Below are positions 16,185 through 22,619 of a stretch of 42,437 nucleotides of DNA, in pieces; the stretch's first letter is position 1, and each line of letters opens with the position of its first letter. Origin of the DNA: Bacilli bacterium (GTDB lineage Bacteria; Bacillota_I; Bacilli_A; RFN20; CAG-288). The notes below the pieces were generated by a model that had not been told where the DNA came from, searched no databases, and saw nothing but the letters and a program-made list of their open reading frames with translations. Where the stretch lies: NCBI GenBank assembly GCA_022652945.1, contig JALCRV010000016.1:1-42437 (forward strand). Direction: 5' to 3'. A program made the position numbers and the translations under genes.

Positions 16185-17606
16185 CTATTTCACTTCTAAA
16201 TCCACATCTTCCCCACGAAGATAAGCCTTGACGTCTTCTTCAATCGGGTCATAAAGATCAGGCTTAATGCCTAAATATTTACAGGCCTCATATAACGCTG
16301 GAACCAACTCAAGATGGATTCCGACACAATGATGAATATAAGGTCCTTCGACAATCTTGGCTTCCAGTCTTTTAATATTCCTGACCTTAACCCAAAGATA
16401 AGTTCCCATGCCTTTAGGTCCGTCGATACCTAAAGCATTCCCTAAAAGTAAGGAGTATTCCCCGTGATCCCCATCAAAACGTGCTAATGTCACTTCTCCG
16501 TGTTTTGCTTCCGCCGTTAAGGAACCTTCATGAGTAAAGGCTAAAGGACAAGTAAGTGTCGGCTTCTCTTTAGCCACCGATAAAGGCCAGGGACCGCAGT
16601 GCTGTAAAAGTTCCCCATTCGGTTCATCGGGATGGCGGATGGTCCAATCCGCAAAAAAGCTTCTTTTCTCTCCTAAACCAGCTGCCTCGACTAATAAAGC
16701 GGTAATCGCCCCATGGATATCTGTTTCACAGACCATAGGAATCCCTTCTTCATTAAGTAAAGCATTAGCAGCGCACGGCATGATTCCGATTTCCGACTGC
16801 AGTTGATCCCAACACTGGATTGCTCCAGCCTGGCAGGCATACTTCTTAATCAGTTTTTCATAAGCTACTTTTAAGGCAGCGACATTAACAAGGTTTTCCG
16901 AACTGACATTGATGTTGAAATACTTCTTTAAATAATTAATGACAGGAGCGATTTCTTCTTTCGCCTCCTTAGCCTTTTTTACTTCATCGACTAGCTCACC
17001 CATCGGAATAGGGGAAATCTGAATATTGAATTTCTCCAGCAATTCCCCTTCGTTACACATAGTCGACATAAAATCATAAGGGCGCGTAGATATCTGCAGG
17101 ATGCGCATATTACGGAAAGCCTTAACGATTGAGCAGACTCTTAAAAAGTCCTTCAAGCCTCTTTCAAACATCGGATCAGAAAGACGGCAATTAGTCAAAT
17201 AAGTGAAAGGCACATTGAATCTTCTTAAGACTTTTCCAGTTGCGAATAACCCACATTGGGTATCTCTTAATCTTCGGCCGTCCTTTTCAGGTCTTTCATC
17301 TAAAGGACCCCAAAGCAGAACCGGCAGATCAAGTTCTTTCGCTAAAAGACCGCACTGATATTCAGTTCCGAAATTACAATGAGGCAAAAACAGACCATCG
17401 ATTTTTTCTCTTTTGAACTTTTCGGCGATCTTTTTACGGTCTTCATCGTTATAAAGCAGACCTTCTTGATTGATGTCAGTGATATCAACAAAATCAATTC
17501 CTAATTCCGTAAGTCTTTCCGCTGTCAGATTCCGGTATTTAAAAGCATCCGGAGCGGAAAAGATACTTCTTCTGGTCGGGGCGAAACCGATTTTTATCTT
17601 GGTCAT
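16185..17606 (-). CDS. FucI/AraA-like sugar isomerase
   Basis: The 473-residue protein belongs to the L-fucose/L-arabinose isomerase superfamily: two Rossmann-like N-terminal domains (KIKIGFAPT..., FLPHCNFGTEYQCG) and the C-terminal catalytic domain. The metal-binding signature is PMVCETDIHGAITALL, where Glu and Asp would hold Mn2+. It should interconvert an aldose and a ketose. It is the first gene of the operon and faces a divergent LacI regulator. FucI enzymes also accept D-arabinose, so D-ribulose is a possible product; a branched pentose such as apiose is an alternative. The ATG is preceded by a weak GACAGG site. Confidence 0.88.
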   Translation of the reverse strand: MTKIKIGFAPTRRSIFSAPDAFKYRNLTAERLTELGIDFVDITDINQEGLLYNDEDRKKIAEKFKREKIDGLFLPHCNFGTEYQCGLLAKELDLPVLLWGPLDERPEKDGRRLRDTQCGLFATGKVLRRFNVPFTYLTNCRLSDPMFERGLKDFLRVCSIVKAFRNMRILQISTRPYDFMSTMCNEGELLEKFNIQISPIPMGELVDEVKKAKEAKEEIAPVINYLKKYFNINVSSENLVNVAALKVAYEKLIKKYACQAGAIQCWDQLQSEIGIMPCAANALLNEEGIPMVCETDIHGAITALLVEAAGLGEKRSFFADWTIRHPDEPNGELLQHCGPWPLSVAKEKPTLTCPLAFTHEGSLTAEAKHGEVTLARFDGDHGEYSLLLGNALGIDGPKGMGTYLWVKVRNIKRLEAKIVEGPYIHHCVGIHLELVPALYEACKYLGIKPDLYDPIEEDVKAYLRGEDVDLEVK

Positions 17607-17677
17607 TTTTGTTGCCTGTCTTTCGTTAAATCTTTCTTTATCTTCATCATAAAGAAGGCGGCTCTAAATTAATTAAT

Positions 17678-17713
17678 AAATTAAGTTATCTTTACTTAAT
17701 TTTTAACTTAATT
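17678..17713. promoter_or_regulatory. operator-like inverted repeats in the isomerase/LacI divergent region
   Basis: A palindrome AAATTAAGT-N7-ACTTAATTT spans 17678-17702. A further copy of the half-site, TTAACTTAATT, follows at 17703-17713. The 12-bp sequence ATAACTTAATTT recurs at 17776-17787 in the opposite orientation to 17678-17689. These are candidate binding sites for the adjacent LacI-type regulator, although they lack the central CG of classic LacI operators. Confidence 0.45.
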
Positions 17714-17726
17714 AATGTAAAAATTC

Positions 17727-17755
17727 TTGAAAATGCCTTTTTTAAGGAACATAAT
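17727..17755 (+). promoter_or_regulatory. promoter of the LacI-family regulator (TTGAAA-17-CATAAT)
   Basis: A -35 TTGAAA (17727-17732) and a -10 CATAAT (17750-17755) are separated by 17 nt. The predicted start near 17762 leaves a leader of about 35 nt. That leader contains the repeat copy ATAACTTAATTT, which suits autoregulation. Confidence 0.6.
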
Positions 17756-17796
17756 TGAATTAAGGAAAGGTAAATATAACTTAATTTTTGAGCCTT

Positions 17797-18804
17797 ATGA
17801 ATATAAAAGCAAAGGAATTAGCTAAAAAGCTTCATCTCTCCGAGGCTGCCGTCTCAATGGCTTTAAATAATAAGCCTGGTGTTAGCCGAGAAACTAGGAA
17901 TCTCGTAATCAATCAAGCTAAAAAAGACGGGTATGATTTTTCCCGCATTCAAGATAAAAGCGAAAAAGCCGGAAGCATTTACTTTTTGATATATAAGAAA
18001 AGCGGAGCGGTCGTCGGAGATACCCCTTTCTTTTCAGAAGTCTCCGCCGGTTTAGCTATCGGATGTAAGAATGCCGGATATAAGATGAAGATTGTTTATA
18101 TTTACGAAGAGAACGGTGAAGTCGAAAAACAGATTGAGGACTTAGCGATTTCCGACTGCATTGGGGGCATCCTTTTAGCCACGGAGATGACTAAAGAAGA
18201 TCTTTATCATTTCCGAAATGTCACTTTTCCTCTCGTGCTTCTTGATGCCTATTTCAACACGGCGGAATATGATTCAGTCTTAATAAATAATTCCCAGGGG
18301 GCCTATCTAGCCACCTCTTATTTGATTCAGGCAACTGGAAAACAGCCGGGTTATTTAAAATCGGCTTATAAAATAGCGAATTTTGAAGAAAGATCCCATT
18401 CTTTCTTCACCGCTATCAGAGAACATTCCTTCCCGGCTTCTCAAAGCCAAGTCTGGTCTTTAACACCATCGATCGAAGGTGCTTACGACGATATGAAAAA
18501 ACTCCTGCAGTCAGGAGAAAAACCAGTCAGCTGTTATTTTGCGGATAACGATATGATTGCTTTAGGGGCGATGAAAGCCTTAAAAGAAGACGGCTATCGA
18601 ATCCCCGAGGATGTTCGAATCGTCGGCTTTGATAATATCTCCGCTTCTTCTTTAGTTGAGCCGCCTTTAACGACCATCGATGTACCTAAGCAATATATGG
18701 GAGAGCAAGCAGCTAAGAGACTGATCTCTATATTAAAAGAAGCAAATCCCCAGCATTTAAAGATTGAAGTGGCAGTTAGTCTGATAAAAAGAAAATCAGC
18801 GTAA
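17797..18804 (+). CDS. LacI-family transcriptional regulator
   Basis: The 335-residue regulator has an N-terminal helix-turn-helix (KAKELAKKLHLSEAAVSMALNNKPGVS) and a periplasmic-binding-protein-like sensor domain. It ends with the family pattern DVRIVGFDNISASSLVEPPLTTIDVP. I use the ATG at 17797; the TTG three codons earlier has no better ribosome site. It is divergent from the isomerase-transketolase-kinase-glycosidase operon and is its likely sugar-responsive repressor. No terminator is obvious between it and the convergent Fic remnant. Confidence 0.93.
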   Translation: MNIKAKELAKKLHLSEAAVSMALNNKPGVSRETRNLVINQAKKDGYDFSRIQDKSEKAGSIYFLIYKKSGAVVGDTPFFSEVSAGLAIGCKNAGYKMKIVYIYEENGEVEKQIEDLAISDCIGGILLATEMTKEDLYHFRNVTFPLVLLDAYFNTAEYDSVLINNSQGAYLATSYLIQATGKQPGYLKSAYKIANFEERSHSFFTAIREHSFPASQSQVWSLTPSIEGAYDDMKKLLQSGEKPVSCYFADNDMIALGAMKALKEDGYRIPEDVRIVGFDNISASSLVEPPLTTIDVPKQYMGEQAAKRLISILKEANPQHLKIEVAVSLIKRKSA

Positions 18805-18848
18805 TCAAATAGCAGGTCAAAAGTAAAACGCGTTTAGCCTAATTTCTT

Positions 18849-19600
18849 TTAATTCGCTTTTTTCTTGTCTGTCTCTTTTTCTTTGTGCTCTATAACATGA
18901 TGATATCCGTAACGATACTTGCCGATTTCATACCCCCCGATACTGCCATATTTTCTTTTTGTGCTTTTCAATGATATATCAGATGCCTTTTCTAAAGTAT
19001 GAGTTGAAATAGCATCTCTTAAGATCATCTCTAAATATTGCTTTTTAGGGGCTTCATCCACAGAATAAAGAACTAGAGCATTGCGGAAATATTTGGCATT
19101 TTTAGCTAGGAATATTTCGTTTAATTCAATGCTTTCCTGCTTTAAAAGCAGGACCATAAATATGGTGCAAGCTCTTGTATTTCCCTCCCTAAAAGGATGG
19201 ATTTTCCACAGTGAAGACAAAAAAGAAGCCACTGTTTTGGAAAGTTCTTCACTTTTTTAATTTTTCCAATTTAAAAGGGTAAATTTTCTGCTCAAATTTT
19301 CAAGTCTTTCAATAATTTCTCGATGAGAAGAATAAACAACAGAAACCCCCCCAATATTGGTTCTTCCTTGAAAATGTCTATAGATCTGACTTGTCCTGCA
19401 AAAGGATATATTTCTCCAAAAATTCTTTTGTGTATCAGAAGAAGATCCATGCACGACTTTATTTCAATTGGATTCTGTAGTAAATCAGCTAATGCTAAAG
19501 AAGCTAAATTGTTTTCGTATTTATCGAGGTCATTTTGTTTCTTCAGCCCAGCGAGATTAATCAATATATTCGTATCGGGATAAACATAAGGATCATTCAT
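18849..19600 (-). pseudogene. Fic-family toxin, disrupted by a frameshift and a nonsense codon
   Basis: The N-terminal part, from MNDPYVYPDTN to KEEPILGG, is in one frame. After a run of seven Gs (plus-strand C7 at 19346-19352) the homology continues in another frame (GVSVVYSSHREIIERLENL). It meets an in-frame TAA at 19257-19259 and resumes in the same frame with the Fic motif HPFREGNTRA and a C-terminal tail. Fic proteins transfer AMP or other phospho-groups to target proteins. With a one-base deletion and a stop before the active site, no full toxin should be made unless both lesions are errors. The ATG overlaps the antitoxin stop by 8 nt, with AAAAGGAG inside the antitoxin gene. Confidence 0.88.
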
Positions 19601-19922
19601 TGCTCAAACTCCTTTTAATCGCAAACACAGCTGTTTCATAATCAATATCTCCGTTAATATAAAGATGAATGATTTTCTTTGTCCTCTTCGATGGCTCTTT
19701 TCCACCGGTCATATTTATAGCACATGCCATTTTTTCAATTTTTTCTTTGTCTTCTTTTGAAGGAAGAGACACATCAAAAGGAAACCCCTGCTTATAAACC
19801 AATTGCTGCAGAAAAATATTTACGGCATAAGAAGTATTGACTCCAAGCATCGAGAGAACTTCTTCGCTTTCTTTTTTAAGCCGCGGATCGATACGCACAT
19901 GAATTATTTCGGTCTTTTCCAT
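19593..19922 (-). CDS. RelB/DinJ-type antitoxin
   Basis: The 109-residue protein has a ribbon-helix-helix N-terminus (EIIHVRIDPRLKKESEEVLSMLG, then TSYAVNIFLQQLV) as in RelB/DinJ antitoxins, and a charged C-terminal region that would bind the toxin. AGGGAAAA precedes the ATG. It lies directly upstream of, and overlaps, the Fic remnant, so the pair was a toxin-antitoxin module. The antitoxin itself looks intact. A perfect palindrome just upstream suggests autoregulation. Confidence 0.88.
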   Translation of the reverse strand: MEKTEIIHVRIDPRLKKESEEVLSMLGVNTSYAVNIFLQQLVYKQGFPFDVSLPSKEDKEKIEKMACAINMTGGKEPSKRTKKIIHLYINGDIDYETAVFAIKRSLSNE

Positions 19923-19937
19923 AAATTTTCCCTAGAT

Positions 19938-19958
19938 AATTGTATCACTTTTGATACA
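19938..19958 (-). promoter_or_regulatory. antitoxin operator and probable -10 box
   Basis: TGTATCA-CTTT-TGATACA (19941-19958) is a perfect 7-bp inverted repeat with a 4-bp spacer, 19 bp upstream of the antitoxin ATG. On the minus strand its end overlaps TACAAT (19938-19943), a plausible -10. This is the expected layout for a self-repressing ribbon-helix-helix antitoxin. Confidence 0.65.
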
Positions 19959-20024
19959 CATTTTTATCGGCATCTATGAAATATTTCCACGCTTATTTAA
20001 TGCCTAATCCAAACAGGCAACAAG

Positions 20025-20058
20025 AAAAAAGACTGTCGCTTTTCTTCAACAGTCTTTT
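20025..20058 (-). terminator. terminator of the large GH3 gene
   Basis: AAAAGACTGT/ACAGTCTTTT stem with a 12-nt loop, followed on the minus strand by further Ts, just after the stop codon at 20078. The stretch 19959-20024 holds nothing else that I recognise. Confidence 0.85.
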
Positions 20059-20077
20059 GTAGCAACTTTATCGTCCT

Positions 20078-22357
20078 TTATTTTCTGTTATTCAGCATCT
20101 TAATGAACTCATCCCATTCCTCGGGTTTAATCGCGCCTTGGGTAAGCATCACTAAGGTCGAAAGGATTTGGACTTCGATGCCGGTATTCTTCTTCGGCAT
20201 GATATCCATCATCGCTTCCCTAGTCTTCTTATCTCCGCCTAAGCCCATCTTCTCCACTACTTGTCCCATAATGGCGATGGCCTTATCGATAAACGGATGA
20301 GCTTCAGGAATCTTCTCGATATCGCAGATAACAGTTCCATAAGTAACTTTCTCTCGAGCTCCCGGAATGTCTTCGTTTATGACATGCAAAGGGGCGGAAA
20401 GAACAATCTCATGAGCATCCTTACCAATCTGGATCTGATAATCTCCTCCGGCCACTTTCCAATCCTTGGCTTTCACATCGTAGCAAGCGAAGGAACGTTT
20501 ATTTAAAGTGAACTCAACTTCTTTTTCTTCGCCGGGTTTCAAGTTAACTTTCTCAAAGCCTTTTAACTCTCTGACCGGACGGAGGAAATCAGTATCGTTA
20601 AAGCCGACTCCGACATAAAGCTGAACGAGGGCCTTTCCTTCTCTCTTACCGACATTCTTCACTTTCACGCTGGCCTTGATCTCATCTCCGGCCTTAAATG
20701 ACTTAGAAGAAAGCTTCAAATCGGAATAGAGGAAATCCGTATAGGAAAGTCCGTATCCGAAGGGGAAAAGAACCTTAGCTTTCTTAGTCTCATAGTAACG
20801 ATAGCCGACAAAGACGCCTTCCTGATAATGGACGATATCACCTTCTCCGACAAAGGACAGATAAGAAGGATTATCTTCTAATCTTAACGGGAAAGACTCC
20901 GGTAAATGGCCGGAAGGATTAACCTTGCCAAATAAGACATCGGCAATTGCTTCTCCCGCTCCTTCACCGCCGAAATACATATCCAGAACCGCCTCAGGTA
21001 AATCAATCCACGGCATTTCAAGAGGCGAGCCGTTTTCAATGACGATAACCAAATGAGGCTGAACCGCTTTAATCGCTTGAATCAGATCGATCTGCACAGC
21101 CGGCAACTTCATATCCCATCTGTCGTAACCTTCCGACTCCATAACGGTGTACTGGCCGACAAACAGAACCGCCACATCCGCTTCTTTCGCATTCTTTAAG
21201 GCTTCTTCTTTCAACTCCGGATTCACTTTAACCGCCAAGGTCTCATAGCCGTGGCAGCAGGTGACATTCTTCTTATCCTTTAAGGCATCAACGACAGAAA
21301 CAACGTGAGTTGACTGCACCGCTGCGGAGCCGCCTCCGCCGATCTTCATTTCGTATGCCAGATCACCGATAATAGCGATCTTTTTATTATCTTTTAAAGG
21401 CAGAACTCCATCGTTCTTCAATAAGACGATAGATTCCTCTTCGATCTTCTTAGCAATCTGATGGCCTTTATCATAATCGAAAGTCGCACCTTCTTTATGG
21501 GCATCCAAAGTCTTAGTAGCTAAGGCTAAAACATTCTCACAACATTTATCGAGAAGCTTAACATCCAAAGTACCATTCTTCACCGCCTCAACGATTTCAT
21601 TATTAGTCCGATCCTGACATTCCATAGTCAAATCGGTCCCCGCTTTGATAGCTCCGACACGATCATGAGTCGCACCCCAGTCAGAAACCACCGCGCCTTT
21701 ATAACCCCATTCATTCCTAAGGACGTCAGTCATAAAGTACTTGTTAGCGGTCGCATAGGTCCCGTTGATTTTGTTATAAGAAGCCATCAAAGTATCAGGT
21801 TGAGCTTCTTTAACAACCATTTCGAAAGCCGGTAGATAGATTTCTCTTAAAGTTCTTTCATCAACCTCGGAAGAAGAAGTCATTCTTCTGGTTTCCTGGG
21901 AATTGCAGAGATAATGCTTCAAAGAAACACCAACCCCGGCTTTATGGACACCTTTAACATATCCGGTCCCCATCTTGCCAGCCAGGAAAGGATCCTCAGA
22001 GTAATATTCAAAATTACGGCCGCAGAGAGGAGAACGTTTAATACAAACACCCGGGCCTAAAATCATCTGGACGTTTTCCGCTTGGCAGATTTCTCCGATC
22101 GCTTGCCCTTCTTCAAAGGCTAACTCCGGATTAAAGGAAGCCGCGACCGCACATGCGGTCGGGAAAGCGGTAGATTTAACAGTATTCGCCAGATCGATTT
22201 GCTTTCTTAAGCCGTTAGGCCCATCGGACATCCACATGGGTTTAACGCCGATTTCCGGATAGTCTTTAGTCTGCCAGCCGTTTTTACCGGTGGTATAAGC
22301 TGCTTTCTGCTCAAGTGTCATCTTCGAGACAATCGCCTTGATCTCTTTCTCTTTCAT
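20078..22357 (-). CDS. glycoside hydrolase family 3, beta-glucosidase-like
   Basis: The 759-residue retaining exo-acting GH3 enzyme has the (beta/alpha)8 domain with MSDGPNGLRK, the GRNFEYYSEDP and KHYLCNSQE motifs, and the nucleophile Asp in VVSDWGATHDR (near residue 226). The alpha/beta sandwich domain follows (about 300-540) with GYDRWDMKLP, then a fibronectin-III-like domain (about 575-645). About 100 additional residues end the protein. There is no signal peptide, so it is cytoplasmic. GGGAGGAAAA precedes the ATG. It is separated from the upstream GH3 gene by a terminator and has its own promoter with the TTGCAATA element shared by the two binding-protein genes. Sugar specificity is not readable. 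Confidence 0.93.
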   Translation of the reverse strand: MKEKEIKAIVSKMTLEQKAAYTTGKNGWQTKDYPEIGVKPMWMSDGPNGLRKQIDLANTVKSTAFPTACAVAASFNPELAFEEGQAIGEICQAENVQMILGPGVCIKRSPLCGRNFEYYSEDPFLAGKMGTGYVKGVHKAGVGVSLKHYLCNSQETRRMTSSSEVDERTLREIYLPAFEMVVKEAQPDTLMASYNKINGTYATANKYFMTDVLRNEWGYKGAVVSDWGATHDRVGAIKAGTDLTMECQDRTNNEIVEAVKNGTLDVKLLDKCCENVLALATKTLDAHKEGATFDYDKGHQIAKKIEEESIVLLKNDGVLPLKDNKKIAIIGDLAYEMKIGGGGSAAVQSTHVVSVVDALKDKKNVTCCHGYETLAVKVNPELKEEALKNAKEADVAVLFVGQYTVMESEGYDRWDMKLPAVQIDLIQAIKAVQPHLVIVIENGSPLEMPWIDLPEAVLDMYFGGEGAGEAIADVLFGKVNPSGHLPESFPLRLEDNPSYLSFVGEGDIVHYQEGVFVGYRYYETKKAKVLFPFGYGLSYTDFLYSDLKLSSKSFKAGDEIKASVKVKNVGKREGKALVQLYVGVGFNDTDFLRPVRELKGFEKVNLKPGEEKEVEFTLNKRSFACYDVKAKDWKVAGGDYQIQIGKDAHEIVLSAPLHVINEDIPGAREKVTYGTVICDIEKIPEAHPFIDKAIAIMGQVVEKMGLGGDKKTREAMMDIMPKKNTGIEVQILSTLVMLTQGAIKPEEWDEFIKMLNNRK

Positions 22358-22410
22358 CTTGATTTTCCTCCCTAAGCTTTTTTACTCGAAAAGCCTATAT
22401 CTTTAAAAAT

Positions 22411-22443
22411 AGTTTAGCAAAGAAAGGTGGTACGATATTGCAA
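22411..22443 (-). promoter_or_regulatory. GH3 promoter with shared TTGCAATA element
   Basis: On the minus strand TTGCAATATC (TTGCAA at 22438-22443) is followed 21 nt later by the extended -10 TGCTAAACT (hexamer 22411-22416), 53 nt before the ATG. The same TTGCAATA-to--10 spacing occurs at two binding-protein promoters in this window. Confidence 0.55.
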
Positions 22444-22464
22444 ATTCCATACCACCGTTGCAAT
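22426..22464. promoter_or_regulatory. interleaved inverted repeats at the GH3 promoter
   Basis: GGTGGTA (22426-22432) pairs with TACCACC (22450-22456), and ATTGCAA (22437-22443) pairs with TTGCAAT (22458-22464). The arms alternate. The two TTGCAA cores are 20 bp apart, about two helical turns. They could be two overlapping operators for different regulators. Confidence 0.45.
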
Positions 22465-22486
22465 AAATAACTTAAAGCACAAGTTT

Positions 22487-22585
22487 AAGAATAAAAAGAG
22501 CGGCCTTTTTGATGTGTACCCCTCCTCTCGGGCACTTAACGGTGTCCAGGATTCGGGGTACACATCATTTTTCAAAAGCCGCTTT
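22487..22585 (-). terminator. terminator of the NagZ-like GH3 gene, loop enlarged by an inserted palindromic element
   Basis: On the minus strand the outer stem GCGGC/GCCGC (22578-22582 with 22500-22504, extended by A-T and G-U pairs) is followed by TCTTTTT. This is a normal terminator for the gene ending at 22620. Its loop contains a separate long palindrome (see the mobile-element entry), so the structure is about 85 nt instead of 25. Confidence 0.7.
22510..22567. mobile_element. 58-bp palindromic insertion, MITE-like
   Basis: Perfect 13-bp terminal inverted repeats, TGATGTGTACCCC and GGGGTACACATCA, enclose a second imperfect repeat, GGGCAC/GTGTCC, around a 6-nt apex. The element is flanked on both sides by TTTTT or TTTT, possibly a target duplication, and it sits in the loop of a terminator that is complete without it. 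The ends (TGTACCCC...GGACAC) look like insertion-sequence terminal repeats. No transposase is present. Confidence 0.5.
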
Positions 22586-22619
22586 GATAATATGATCAGA
22601 AAATTTAAGTCAGGAGTCT

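Noticed and set aside
22494-22590. T-box or other known riboswitch in the long hairpin
   Set aside because: It lies after, not before, the gene on the transcribed strand, ends in a T-run and lacks T-box or known aptamer motifs.
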